From positions 1 to 57,197 of the forward strand of contig JAKLLO010000006.1 of the NCBI GenBank assembly GCA_023150095.1: a DNA stretch of 57,197 nt, given 5' to 3'. Position 1 is the stretch's first letter; each line of letters opens with the position of its first letter. The notes below the pieces were generated by a model. That model made no database searches. It saw only the letters and a list, made by a program, of their open reading frames with translations, and had not been told where the DNA came from. The position numbers and the translations under genes were made by a program. Positions 36,260 through 44,997 of this stretch are shown here, one piece after another. This DNA is from Zoogloea sp. (GTDB lineage: Bacteria > Pseudomonadota > Gammaproteobacteria > Burkholderiales > Rhodocyclaceae).

Positions 36260-38989
36260 ATGCCCATGCCTACCCTGTTGCTCGTAGACGGTTCCAGCTA
36301 TCTGTACCGCGCTTTCCATGCCCTGCCCGACCTGCGCAATTCGGCGGGCGAACCGACCGGTGCCGTGCGCGGCGTGCTGTCCATGCTACGTCGGCTCGAA
36401 TCCGACTACAAGGCGGAGTACCGCGCCTGCATCTTCGACGCCAAGGGCAAGACCTTCCGCGACGACTGGTTTCCCGACTACAAATCCCACCGCCCGCCAA
36501 TGCCGGACGACCTGCGCGCGCAGATCGAGCCGCTCCACGAAGCCGTGAAGGCCGAGGGCTGGCCGCTGCTCGTCGAGGAAGGCGTCGAGGCCGACGACGT
36601 GATCGGCACCCTCACCCGCCAGGCCGTCGAGGCCGGCTGGGAGGTCGTCATCTCCACCGGCGACAAGGATCTCACCCAGCTCGTCCAGCCCGGCGTGCGC
36701 TGGGTCAACACGATGAGCGAGGAAGTGCTGGATTCGGACGGCGTAACCGCGAAGTTCGGCGTTCCGCCCGAGCGCATCATCGACTACCTGACGCTGGTGG
36801 GCGACACCGTCGACAACGTGCCCGGCGTCGAGAAGTGCGGGCCCAAGACGGCCGTCAAGTGGCTCACCGAATACGGCACCCTCGACAACCTGATCGCCAA
36901 CGCCGACAAGGTGGGCGGCAAGGTCGGCGAAAACCTGCGCAAGCACCTGGATTTCCTGCCGCTCGGGCGCAAGCTCGTCACCGTCGTCACCGATCTGCCG
37001 CTGGCCGTTGGCCCGGCCGACCTGCCCGCCCGGGAAGACGACAAGGCGGCGCTGGCCGCCATCTACCGGCGCATGGAGTTCAAGGGCTGGCTGAAGGAGC
37101 TCGAAGACGGCGCCCAGCGCACCGCCGCCCCGGCCGCCGCCGAAGCCGCCACGCCCGCGCCGCAGGCCGAGCCCGGCGCCCACCGCACCGGCTACGAGAC
37201 GCTCCTCGACTGGGACGCCTTCGACGCCTGGCTGGCCAAGATTTCCGCCGCCGAGCTCACCGCCTTCGACACCGAGACCACCGGCCTCGACCCGATGGTC
37301 GCGACGCTTGTCGGCATGTCCTTCGCCACCGTCGAGGGCGAAGCCGCCTACCTGCCGCTGTCCCACACCTACGCCGACGCACCCGCCCAGCTGCCGCTCG
37401 CCGAGGTGCTGGAAAAGCTCAAGCCTTGGCTCGAATCCGACGCCCACCACAAGCTCGGCCAGAACCTCAAGTACGACGCCCACATCCTCGCCAACCACGG
37501 CATCCTGCTGGCCGGCATCGCGGAAGACACCCTGCTCGAGTCCTACATCCTCGAGAGCGACAAGTCCCACGACATGGATTCCCTGGCCAGCCGCCACCTG
37601 GGCATCAAGACGCTGACCTACGCTGAAGTCTGCGGCAAGGGCGCCAAGCAGATCGGCTTTGGCGAGGTCGAGCTCGCCCGCGCCACCGAATACGCCGCCG
37701 AAGACGCCGACATCACCCTGCGCCTGCACCACGCGCTGGCCGCCCAGCTCGCCGCCGAGCCGGCCCTCGCCGCGCTGTACCGCGACGTGGAGCTGCCCAC
37801 CGCCCGGGTGCTCTTCGAGATGGAACGCAACGGCGTGCTGATCGACGACTTCCTGCTCGCCCAGCACTCCGAAGAGCTCGGCCGCCGCCTCCACGAGCTG
37901 GAGCTGCAGGCCCATGAACTCGCCGGCCAGCCCTTCAACCTGGGCTCGCCCAAGCAGCTCGGCGAGATCCTGTTCACCAAGCTGGGCCTGCCAGTGGTCA
38001 AGAAGACCGCCACCGGCCAGCCGTCCACCGACGAAGACGTGCTCTCCCAGCTCGCCGAGGACTACCCGCTGCCCAAGCTGTTGCTCGAGCACCGCAGCCT
38101 CGCCAAGCTCAAGAACACCTACACCGACAAGCTGCCGCTGATGGTGAACCGCCGCACCGGCCGCGTGCACACCAGCTTCAGCCAGGCCGTGGCCGTCACC
38201 GGCCGCCTCGCCAGCACCGAGCCCAACCTGCAGAACATCCCGATCCGCACGCCGGAAGGCCGCCGCATCCGCGCCGCCTTCATCGCCCCGGCCGGCCACA
38301 AGATCATCTCGGCCGACTACTCCCAGATCGAGCTGCGCATCATGGCGCACCTGTCGGGCGACAAGGGCCTGCTCGACGCCTTCGCCCACGGCGAGGACGT
38401 GCACCGCGCCACCGCCGGCGAGATCTTCGGCGTCACCCCGCTGGAGGTCACCAGCGAGCAGCGCCGCTACGCCAAGGTGATCAACTTCGGGCTGATCTAC
38501 GGCATGAGCGCCCACGGCCTCGCCAAGAACCTCGGCATCGAGCGCGTCGCCGCCGCCAACTACATCGACCGCTACTTCGCCCGCTACCCCGGCGTCGCCG
38601 CCTACATGGACCGCACCCGCGCCGAAGCCAAGGCCAACGGCTTTGTCGAGACGGTCTTCGGCCGCCGCCTGCACCTGCCGGAGATCCGCGCCCAGCAGGT
38701 CGGACGCCGCCAGGCCGCCGAGCGCGCCGCGATCAACGCGCCCATGCAGGGCACCGCCGCCGACCTCATCAAGAAGGCGATGATCGCCACCTCCGCGTGG
38801 CTGCGCGAGGCCGGCGTGAAGAGCAAGCTCATCCTGCAGGTGCACGACGAACTGGTGCTCGAAGTCCCCGACGACGAGGTCGCCCTGATCCGCGACCAGC
38901 TGCCCAGGCTGATGGCCGGCGTGGCGCAACTTTCCGTGCCGCTGGTTGCCGAAGTGGGCGTCGGCGCCAACTGGGACGAAGCCCACTGA
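36260..38989 (+). CDS. polA: DNA polymerase I
   Basis: 909 residues with three intact domains. The 5'-3' exonuclease (1-290) opens PTLLLVDGSSYLYRAFHAL. The 3'-5' proofreading domain (about 330-520) has motif TAFDTETTGLDPM with the DxE pair. The polymerase (about 560-909) has motif A SADYSQIELRIMAHLSG, motif B RRYAKVINFGLIYGMSAHGL and motif C LQVHDELVLEVP. Two in-frame ATGs (36260, 36266) are possible; neither has a strong RBS. Confidence 0.97.
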   Translation: MPMPTLLLVDGSSYLYRAFHALPDLRNSAGEPTGAVRGVLSMLRRLESDYKAEYRACIFDAKGKTFRDDWFPDYKSHRPPMPDDLRAQIEPLHEAVKAEGWPLLVEEGVEADDVIGTLTRQAVEAGWEVVISTGDKDLTQLVQPGVRWVNTMSEEVLDSDGVTAKFGVPPERIIDYLTLVGDTVDNVPGVEKCGPKTAVKWLTEYGTLDNLIANADKVGGKVGENLRKHLDFLPLGRKLVTVVTDLPLAVGPADLPAREDDKAALAAIYRRMEFKGWLKELEDGAQRTAAPAAAEAATPAPQAEPGAHRTGYETLLDWDAFDAWLAKISAAELTAFDTETTGLDPMVATLVGMSFATVEGEAAYLPLSHTYADAPAQLPLAEVLEKLKPWLESDAHHKLGQNLKYDAHILANHGILLAGIAEDTLLESYILESDKSHDMDSLASRHLGIKTLTYAEVCGKGAKQIGFGEVELARATEYAAEDADITLRLHHALAAQLAAEPALAALYRDVELPTARVLFEMERNGVLIDDFLLAQHSEELGRRLHELELQAHELAGQPFNLGSPKQLGEILFTKLGLPVVKKTATGQPSTDEDVLSQLAEDYPLPKLLLEHRSLAKLKNTYTDKLPLMVNRRTGRVHTSFSQAVAVTGRLASTEPNLQNIPIRTPEGRRIRAAFIAPAGHKIISADYSQIELRIMAHLSGDKGLLDAFAHGEDVHRATAGEIFGVTPLEVTSEQRRYAKVINFGLIYGMSAHGLAKNLGIERVAAANYIDRYFARYPGVAAYMDRTRAEAKANGFVETVFGRRLHLPEIRAQQVGRRQAAERAAINAPMQGTAADLIKKAMIATSAWLREAGVKSKLILQVHDELVLEVPDDEVALIRDQLPRLMAGVAQLSVPLVAEVGVGANWDEAH

Positions 38990-39037
38990 GCGGGCGCCCG
39001 GGCGCCGGCCGCCCCCGCCATTCTTGAAAGCCTCTGG

Positions 39038-39550
39038 ATGTTCCACCGCATCACCCTGCTGCTGCTGATCTTCGCCCTGGCGGCGTGCAGCACCTTCTCG
39101 TCGAAGAAGAAGGACGACAGCTACAAGCTCGAGCACTTCACGCCGGATTCGCCCTTCGAGCAATCCTTCGAGATCGGCCCCGCCGCCGCCTGCGAAGCCG
39201 GCCGGCGGGCGCTGCTGAGCCAGGGCTACCTGATCGACGAGACCAAGCCCGATCTGGTGCGCGCCCGCAAGTTCTTCCAGCCCAACCGCGAAACCCAGGT
39301 CCAGCTCACCTTCAGCCTGTCGTGCCTCGCCGAGGGCGACGGCTCGGTGGTCTTCGCCAACGTCCGCCAGCTGCGCGAGGAGCTCAAGGCCGGCTCGGCC
39401 AGCACCGGCCTCAGCGTCACCGGCATTGGCTCCCTGTCGCTTCCCTTCGGCGGCAACAACGAAACCCTGGTCAAGGTCGGCGAGGAAACCGTCACCGACG
39501 CCGAGTTCTACGGGCGCTTCTTCGCCCTGATGCAATCCTTCATACGATGA
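39038..39550 (+). CDS. DUF2242 lipoprotein
   Basis: 170 residues. A short lipoprotein signal (MFHRITLLLLIFALAAC) is followed by STFSSKKKDD. The DUF2242 body contains FTPDSPFEQSFEIGPAAACE, ALLSQGYLIDETKPDLVRAR and the VKVGEETVTDAEFYGRFFAL end. Function is unknown; it is a probable outer-membrane or periplasmic lipoprotein of Betaproteobacteria. It overlaps the start of the transglycosylase gene by 4 bp (ATGA). Confidence 0.88.
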   Translation: MFHRITLLLLIFALAACSTFSSKKKDDSYKLEHFTPDSPFEQSFEIGPAAACEAGRRALLSQGYLIDETKPDLVRARKFFQPNRETQVQLTFSLSCLAEGDGSVVFANVRQLREELKAGSASTGLSVTGIGSLSLPFGGNNETLVKVGEETVTDAEFYGRFFALMQSFIR

Positions 39551-40872
39551 AACCCAGCATTCAGCCCCCCGCAGCCGGTGCAACCTGTAGGGGCGACTTC
39601 AGTCGCCCGCAGCTGCCTGCGCCAGCACAAGCTACCAATGGGCGACTGAAGTCGCCCCTGCAATTCGTGCGGCCGTTTGCCGGGCTGGCTCTCGGCCTGG
39701 CGCTGGCCGCCTCCGTCCACGCCGCCGACGCGCCCGATCCGGCCCGCTTCGCCCCCTGTGTCGCCGGCCTCAAGGCCGACGCCGCCGCCCGCGGCATCTC
39801 CGGCCCGAGCTACGACCGCCTCACCGCCAGCCTCGCGCCAGACCTGAAGGTGCTCGACTTCCTCGACTACCAGCCCGAGTTCCGCACGCCGATCTGGGAT
39901 TACCTCTCCGGCCTGGTGGACGACGAGCGCGTCGCCGACGGCCGCGCGATGCAGAAGCAATGGGCCGAGGTGCTCGCCAACGTGTCGGCGCGCTACAAGG
40001 TCGATCCGGCCACGGTGGTCGCCGTGTGGGGCGTGGAGAGCAACTTCGGCCGCAACTTCGGCGCCCGGCCGCTGCTCACCTCGCTGTCCACCCTGTCGTG
40101 CTACGGCCGCCGCCAGGCCTACTTCCGCGGCGAGTTCTTCGACGCCCTCAAGATCGTCGACGCCGGCGACGTGAAGGCCGAGCAGCTCGTCGGCTCGTGG
40201 GCCGGCGCCTTCGGCCACACCCAGTTCATGCCGTCCACCTTCCTGCGCCTGGCGGTGGATTACGACGGCGACGGCCGCCGCGACCTGGTCGGCAGCATCC
40301 CCGACGCCCTCGCCTCCACCGCCAACTTCCTGCGCAAAGCCGGCTGGCGCGAGGGCGAGCCGTGGGGCTACGAAGTGCGCCTGCCCGCCGGCTTCGACGC
40401 CAGCAGCGCCGGCCGCAAGAACAAGCAGGCGCTGGCCAGCTGGGCGGCGCGCGGCATCACGCGCATCGACGGCAGCCCGCTCATTGGTCAGAACCCCGGC
40501 CCCGATTCCGCCGGCCTGCTGCTGCCCGCCGGCCCCAAGGGCCCGGCCTTCATCGTGTTCCGCAACTTCGACGTGATCTTCGGCTACAACGCCGCCGAGA
40601 GCTACGCGCTGGCCATCGCCCACCTGGCCGATCGCCTCAAGGGCGGCGGCGCCTTCGCCACCCCATGGCCCACCGACGACCCGGGCCTCTCCCGCGCCGA
40701 ACGCCGGGAGCTACAAACCCTGCTTATAGCTAAAGGCTACGCCATAGGCGCCGTCGATGGCATGCTCGGCGACGCCAGCCGCGCCGCGATCCGCAGCGAA
40801 CAGCAGCGCCTCGGCCACACGGTCGACGGCCGCGCCGGCCAGAAGCTCCTCGCCGCCCTGCGCAAGCCCTGA
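39547..40872 (+). CDS. Lytic murein transglycosylase (MltB-like) with a REP-like insert at its N-terminus
   Basis: 441 residues from the ATG at 39547. The catalytic domain (about 70-370) has Glu in VAVWGVESNFGRNFG, then GSWAGAFGHTQFMPSTFLRL and the DYDGDGRRDLVGS turn. A C-terminal peptidoglycan-binding domain 1 follows (LLIAKGYAIGAVDGMLGDAS). Residues 14-39 are encoded by a 77-bp REP-like doublet that separates the ATG from the hydrophobic signal core (PFAGLALGLALAASVHA). An in-frame GTG at 39667, right after the repeat, would give a clean 401-residue secreted protein. It cleaves glycan strands to anhydro-muropeptides. Confidence 0.88.
   Translation: MKPSIQPPAAGATCRGDFSRPQLPAPAQATNGRLKSPLQFVRPFAGLALGLALAASVHAADAPDPARFAPCVAGLKADAAARGISGPSYDRLTASLAPDLKVLDFLDYQPEFRTPIWDYLSGLVDDERVADGRAMQKQWAEVLANVSARYKVDPATVVAVWGVESNFGRNFGARPLLTSLSTLSCYGRRQAYFRGEFFDALKIVDAGDVKAEQLVGSWAGAFGHTQFMPSTFLRLAVDYDGDGRRDLVGSIPDALASTANFLRKAGWREGEPWGYEVRLPAGFDASSAGRKNKQALASWAARGITRIDGSPLIGQNPGPDSAGLLLPAGPKGPAFIVFRNFDVIFGYNAAESYALAIAHLADRLKGGGAFATPWPTDDPGLSRAERRELQTLLIAKGYAIGAVDGMLGDASRAAIRSEQQRLGHTVDGRAGQKLLAALRKP
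39586..39662. repeat. REP-like inverted doublet inside the transglycosylase N-terminus
   Basis: Two 23-bp inverted copies, 39586-39608 and 39640-39662, match at 22 of 23 positions. Each contains the self-complementary GGGCGACT-TC/GA-AGTCGCCC hairpin. Thirty-one bp separate them. The layout is that of a REP/BIME pair. It is translated in frame (TCRGDFSRP ... NGRLKSPL) without a stop, if the upstream ATG is used. Confidence 0.9.
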
Positions 40873-40880
40873 TCCGCACC

Positions 40881-41726
40881 ATGACCGACCACATTCCCGC
40901 CCACCCCGACGCCTCGCCCCTGGGCAAGCCCGTCGCCTACGCCGAGCACTACGCGCCCGAGCTGCTGTTCCCCATCGCCCGCCAGGGCAAGCGCGACGAG
41001 ATCGGCGTGGCCGCAGGCAGCCTGCCCTTCGTCGGCGAAGACCTGTGGAACGCCTACGAAGTCTCGTGGCTCGGCCCCAAGGGCAAGCCGATGGTGGCGC
41101 TGGCGCAGTTCCGCGTGCCGGCCGATTCGCCCAATCTGGTCGAATCCAAGTCGTTCAAGCTGTACCTCAACTCGTTCAATCAGACCCGGCTCGCAAGCGT
41201 CGATGAGCTCGCCGCGCGCCTCACCGCCGATCTGTCGGCCGCCGCCGGCGCGCCGGTTGCGGTGAAGGTCGAGCCGCTGTCCACGCGCCCCCAGCGCCCG
41301 ATGGGCTACCCCAAGGGCGTGCGGCTGGACGAGCTGGACATCGCCATCGACCAGTATTCCCCCGCGCCGGGCCTGCTCCGCGCCGACCCCAGCCAGCCGG
41401 AAGTCACCGAAACACTGTATTCGCACCTCCTCAAGTCCAACTGCCTCGTCACCGGCCAGCCGGACTGGGCGATGGTGGTGCTGCGCTACCGCGGCGCACC
41501 CATCGACCGCGAAGGCCTGCTGCGCTACATCGTGTCCTTCCGCCAGCACAACGAATTCCACGAGCAGTGCGTCGAGCGCATCTTCATGGACGTGATGCGC
41601 CAGTGCCGCCCAGCCAGCCTGTCGGTGTGGGCGCGCTACACCCGCCGCGGCGGGCTCGACATCAACCCGGCCCGACGCACGCCCGATCTGCCGCCGCCGC
41701 CCGACTTCGCCGAAATCCGCCAATGA
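40881..41726 (+). CDS. queF: NADPH-dependent 7-cyano-7-deazaguanine reductase (QueF, long form)
   Basis: 281 residues, the two-domain proteobacterial QueF. The QueF motif is [18 protein letters not shown] and the catalytic Cys lies in [19 protein letters not shown] (about 195). The C-terminal T-fold ([20 protein letters not shown]) provides the NADPH/substrate site. It reduces preQ0 to preQ1 in queuosine synthesis. It starts 8 bp past the transglycosylase stop and overlaps murB by 4 bp. Confidence 0.97.
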   Translation: MTDHIPAHPDASPLGKPVAYAEHYAPELLFPIARQGKRDEIGVAAGSLPFVGEDLWNAYEVSWLGPKGKPMVALAQFRVPADSPNLVESKSFKLYLNSFNQTRLASVDELAARLTADLSAAAGAPVAVKVEPLSTRPQRPMGYPKGVRLDELDIAIDQYSPAPGLLRADPSQPEVTETLYSHLLKSNCLVTGQPDWAMVVLRYRGAPIDREGLLRYIVSFRQHNEFHEQCVERIFMDVMRQCRPASLSVWARYTRRGGLDINPARRTPDLPPPPDFAEIRQ

Positions 41727-42757
41727 CCACCCCCGACCTGCTCCAGCAGGACGTCGCCCTCGACGCCCTCAACACCCTGCGCCTGCCGGCCCGCGCCGCG
41801 TGGTTCGCCGCCGTCGATTCGGCTGACCAGCTCCGCGCGGTGATTGACGACCCACGCGTCGCCGGCCTGCCGCGCTTCGTGCTGGGCGGCGGCTCCAACC
41901 TGGTGCTCGCCGGCGACTTCCCCGGCCTCGTGCTGAAGGTCGCCTTCCACGGCAAGAGCCGCGTGCAGGAAGACGCCGACGCCTTCTACATCCGCGCCGG
42001 CGGCGGCGAGAACTGGCACGACTTCGTACGCTGGACGCTGGAAATGGGCTGGCCGGGCCTCGAGAACCTGTCGCTGATCCCCGGCACCGTGGGCGCCGCG
42101 CCGGTGCAGAACATCGGCGCCTACGGCATCGAGATGGCCGAGCACTTCTACAGCCTGCGCGCCTACGACCTCGAAACCGGCAAGACGGTCGGCTTCGACA
42201 AGGCCGACTGCCACTTCGGCTACCGGGACAGCTTCTTCAAGCAGGCCGGCGCCGGGCGCTACCTGATCGCCGCCGTCACCTTCCGCCTGCCCAAAAAGTG
42301 GCAGCCGCGCACCAACTACGCCGACGTGGCCCGAGAGCTCGACGCCCTCGGCATCGCCCAGCCCACGCCGCTGCAGGTGTCGGACGCGGTGATCGCCATC
42401 CGCCGCCGCAAGCTGCCCGACCCGGCCGAGATCGGCAACGCCGGCAGCTTCTTCAAGAACCCGGTGGTCGCGGCCGAGGCCTACGCGCGCCTCGCCGCTG
42501 ATTTCCCGACCCTGCCCCACTACCCGCAGCCCGACGGCAGCCAGAAGCTCGCCGCCGGCTGGCTGATCGAGCAGGCCGGCTGGAAGGGCAAGCGCCTCGG
42601 CCCGGTGGGCTGCTACGCCAATCAGGCGCTGGTGCTGGTCAACCACGGCGGCGCCCGGGGCAGCGACGTGCGCGCCACCAGCGACGCGGTGCGTGCCGAC
42701 GTGCGCGCCCGCTTCGGGGTCGATCTGGAGCCGGAGCCGGTCTTCGTCGGCGGCTGA
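41723..42757 (+). CDS. murB: UDP-N-acetylenolpyruvoylglucosamine reductase
   Basis: 344 residues, type I MurB. The FAD domain has [20 protein letters not shown] and [20 protein letters not shown]. The proton-donor Ser is in [12 protein letters not shown], and the C-terminus has [20 protein letters not shown]. It makes UDP-MurNAc in the cytoplasm for peptidoglycan. It is coupled to queF (ATGA). The following 112 bp hold the sigma-28 promoter of the next gene. Confidence 0.97.
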   Translation: MTTPDLLQQDVALDALNTLRLPARAAWFAAVDSADQLRAVIDDPRVAGLPRFVLGGGSNLVLAGDFPGLVLKVAFHGKSRVQEDADAFYIRAGGGENWHDFVRWTLEMGWPGLENLSLIPGTVGAAPVQNIGAYGIEMAEHFYSLRAYDLETGKTVGFDKADCHFGYRDSFFKQAGAGRYLIAAVTFRLPKKWQPRTNYADVARELDALGIAQPTPLQVSDAVIAIRRRKLPDPAEIGNAGSFFKNPVVAAEAYARLAADFPTLPHYPQPDGSQKLAAGWLIEQAGWKGKRLGPVGCYANQALVLVNHGGARGSDVRATSDAVRADVRARFGVDLEPEPVFVGG

Positions 42758-42809
42758 GCCCGCGCACGGCATCCGTCACACCGGTGCCACGACGCCGGCA
42801 TGGGCGCCC

Positions 42810-42836
42810 TAAAGCTTTTCGGAACCATGCCGAAAA
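42810..42836 (+). promoter_or_regulatory. Sigma-28 (FliA) promoter
   Basis: TAAAGCTT, an 11-bp spacer and GCCGAAAA: 7 of 8 and 7 of 8 matches to the FliA consensus (TAAAGTTT-N11-GCCGATAA) with the exact spacing. Transcription would start about 25-30 nt ahead of the CheZ-like gene at 42870. It places that gene in the late flagellar/chemotaxis regulon. Confidence 0.82.
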
Positions 42837-42869
42837 CCGCACATCGACCACGATGTACGGAGCCCTCTC

Positions 42870-43433
42870 ATGGCAGCTGAAGAACGGCGCGGCAGCAGCG
42901 CCCTCACCCCCGATCTCGACTGGAGCCAGGTCCGCGAAACCGTGCTGATGCTCGAACTGGCGGTTGGCCAGATCGATTCGGCGCTGAAGGAAGGCAACAG
43001 CTCGGTGGAAGTGCTCACCGACTCCTTCACCTCGATGGCCGGGTACATGCGGATGATGGGCCAGGCCCTCGAATCCCTGCCCGACACCCCGGCCACCAGC
43101 GACCTCAAGTCCGCCCTGATCGGCCACGCCAGCGAAGTCGCCGGCCGCGTCCAGCGCTCGATCATCGCCTTCCAGTTCTACGACAAGCTCTCCCAGCGCC
43201 TGGCCCACGTGTCCCACAGCCTCGAAGCCCTCGGCGGCCTCGTCACCGACCAGCGCAAGCTCTACAACCCCTTCGAGTGGGTCGCGCTGCAGGAGAAGAT
43301 CCGCGCCAAGTACTCCACCCGCGAAGAGATCGAGATGTTCAACGCGGTGATGCAGGGCATGCCGGTGAAGGAAGCGCTGGAGCACTACAAGGCCGAGATG
43401 AAGGACAAAGGCGACGACGTCGAGCTCTTCTAG
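42870..43433 (+). CDS. CheZ-like protein of the motility regulon
   Basis: 187 residues, all-helical, cytoplasmic. The first helix region (WSQVRETVLMLELAVGQIDS) is followed by a long helix with AFQFYDKLSQRLAHVSHSLE, in which D-K-L-S-Q gives the DxxxQ spacing of the CheZ phosphatase active site (QDLTGQ in E. coli). The C-terminus (NAVMQGMPVKEALEHYKAEM) is unlike CheZ. It may dephosphorylate a CheY-type regulator, but this is inferred from the short motif plus the FliA promoter just upstream. Repeat copy B overlaps its stop codon. Confidence 0.75.
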   Translation: MAAEERRGSSALTPDLDWSQVRETVLMLELAVGQIDSALKEGNSSVEVLTDSFTSMAGYMRMMGQALESLPDTPATSDLKSALIGHASEVAGRVQRSIIAFQFYDKLSQRLAHVSHSLEALGGLVTDQRKLYNPFEWVALQEKIRAKYSTREEIEMFNAVMQGMPVKEALEHYKAEMKDKGDDVELF

Positions 43434-43556
43434 ACAGCAGCCGATAAGCCTGCTGCGCGGCCCGATCTCGCAACTGCGGTGCTCGACGTACTGATGTACG
43501 TCTGCGCGCCTCGTCGCGACCTCGGACCGCTCGCGACGGCTTCTCGACCACTGTCT
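43432..43556 (+). repeat. Interspersed ~120-bp repeat with terminal inverted repeats, copy B
   Basis: The 125-bp element is bounded by AGACAG (43432-43437, containing the last two bases of the TAG stop) and CTGTCT (43551-43556). The central hairpin is GACGTAC-(4 nt)-GTACGTC (43485-43502). Copy A (28140-28260, opposite genome orientation) has GCCGTAC/GTACGGC at the same place, a compensatory pair change. Shared blocks include CTGCGC, CGATCT, GCTCG, CCTCGG and CCGCTCG. Confidence 0.8.
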
Positions 43557-43594
43557 TCCTTACGTTTAGACCACAAAGCGCGGGCGCTTCCCGA

Positions 43595-43624
43595 GGTCGG
43601 ATCACCCGACCAGCCCTCTTTTTT
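43595..43624 (+). terminator. Possible rho-independent terminator
   Basis: GGTCGG (43595-43600), loop ATCAC, CCGACC (43606-43611), then a T6 run (43619-43624) 7 nt after the stem. The gap between stem and T-run is longer than usual, so it is only a moderate candidate. It would end the CheZ-like transcript after repeat copy B. Nothing else was seen between 43557 and 43712. Confidence 0.5.
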
Positions 43625-43712
43625 GTAAGCGAATCCACCCGCTGCGCCATGGCGATGGCAAAGGCGTAAACTGCGCGGCTTTCCGCTTCTGCCCACCGGA
43701 TTCCGCTTCGCC

Positions 43713-44075
43713 ATGCCGCCGTCCGTCATTCATTTTTCCGACCCTGCCCCCGAACCCGTCGAAGACCGCCCCGCCCTTGGCCGGGCGATTGGTTCGCCGC
43801 CGCTGCGCCTCACCGCCGAGCGCTACGCTGCCGAAGATGGCGCGCTGTCGATCGGCGACTGGGCCTGCGAGCCCGGCGCGTGGCGGATCGCCTTCCATCC
43901 GGGGCGCCACGAGTTCTTCCAGGTGACGAGCGGCCGGCTGCGCATCGTCGATACCGCCGGCAACGCCCGGGAGTTCGGGCCCGGCGACGCGGGCATCATC
44001 CCCGCCGGTTTCATCGGCACCTTCGAGGTGATCGAGCGCGTCGAGAAGCGTTACGTGATGTTCGACCGGGCCTGA
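43713..44075 (+). CDS. Cupin-domain protein (DUF861/cupin_3 type)
   Basis: 120 residues, one beta-barrel domain. The body has LSIGDWACEPGAWRIAFHPG, then HEFFQVTSGRLRIVDTAGNA, EFGPGDAGIIPAGFIGTFEV and a conserved tail KRYVMFD. The EFFQV...GRLRI region matches (S)-ureidoglycine aminohydrolase-like cupins, but in this group the role is usually unknown. Its 3' end overlaps the convergent alpha/beta hydrolase gene by 25 bp. Confidence 0.88.
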   Translation: MPPSVIHFSDPAPEPVEDRPALGRAIGSPPLRLTAERYAAEDGALSIGDWACEPGAWRIAFHPGRHEFFQVTSGRLRIVDTAGNAREFGPGDAGIIPAGFIGTFEVIERVEKRYVMFDRA

Positions 44076-44872
44076 AACGTCGTTTCCAGCCAGCCCGCCA
44101 GGGCTTCCGCCGCCTGCGGCCAGGGGCGGTCCAGCATCAGCATGTGACCGCAATCGGGCACCGTCACCGACTTCGCCCGCCACGCCAGGGTGGTGAAGAA
44201 CAGCATCGACGGCGGGAACACCGCATCCACCCCGCCGCCCATCACCAACGCCGGGATCGCCGGCCGGCGCCCGGTGCGCAGGAAGGGCAGCGCCACCATC
44301 TCGGCCACCGCCCGGTCGGATTCGCGCTCCATCATCGGCAGAAACTGCACCATCTCCTGGTGGGGCATCGCGGGCGAAAAATAGACCTCGGTCATCACCC
44401 GGAAGGTCTCCTCCGTCGGCCGGCCCGACACCGCGTTGGGCAGCTCGGCAAAGAAATCCGGCCGGGTCAGCGCCAGCCGGCTGGCTGATCCGCCCGTGCC
44501 CGACGGCGGCACCGGCGCCATCAGCACGACACCGGCCGCCTCTCCGCCGCCGGTGAGGTAGCGGTCCACCACCTGGGTGCCCATCGAATGGCCGACCAGC
44601 ACCGGCAGTTCGGGCAGGCCCGCCACCGCCCGGGCCAGATCGTCGGCGTAGTCGTCGAGGCCGAAGTCGTCGATGCGCGCGTGCCCGCTGCTCTCGCCGT
44701 GGCCCGACAGATCCAGCGCGTAGCAGTCGAACCCCCGTTCATTGAAGAAGGGCACGAAGTGCAGCTGCCAGCATTGGGCGTTGGTGTAGGCGCCGTGGAC
44801 GAACAGCAGCGGCGGCCGGCCATTGGGGCGCGCGGACGGATGGTGATGGACGGCGAGGGAATGAACGGACAT
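44051..44872 (-). CDS. Alpha/beta-fold hydrolase
   Basis: 273 residues, no signal peptide. The oxyanion-hole region is LLFVHGAYTNAQCWQLHF. The nucleophile elbow is VLVGHSMGTQVVDRYL (Ser96). The acid is probably the Asp in VDAVFPP and the His is in VPDCGHMLMLDRPW near the C-terminus, so the triad looks intact. The substrate is unknown. The gene converges on the cupin gene and its start faces the ABM gene across 125 bp. Confidence 0.9.
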   Translation of the reverse strand: MSVHSLAVHHHPSARPNGRPPLLFVHGAYTNAQCWQLHFVPFFNERGFDCYALDLSGHGESSGHARIDDFGLDDYADDLARAVAGLPELPVLVGHSMGTQVVDRYLTGGGEAAGVVLMAPVPPSGTGGSASRLALTRPDFFAELPNAVSGRPTEETFRVMTEVYFSPAMPHQEMVQFLPMMERESDRAVAEMVALPFLRTGRRPAIPALVMGGGVDAVFPPSMLFFTTLAWRAKSVTVPDCGHMLMLDRPWPQAAEALAGWLETTFQARSNIT

Positions 44873-44997
44873 GGGCAGCTTTCGAGCGATGCGGATAACA
44901 GCCGCATTCTGTCACGTCATCCCGCCGCGCCGGATGACAACGCGGACGCCCGGGCTAGAATAGCCGGCCCAAAACCATAACCCTTCAGGAGAACACC

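Noticed and set aside
36386..39583. 1065-codon minus-strand ORF opposite polA
   Set aside because: Glu/Gly/Val-rich shadow of polA and the DUF2242 gene, with no domain-like sequence.
39586..39662. CRISPR-like spaced repeats
   Set aside because: Only two copies, and they are inverted rather than direct, so this is a REP-type doublet.
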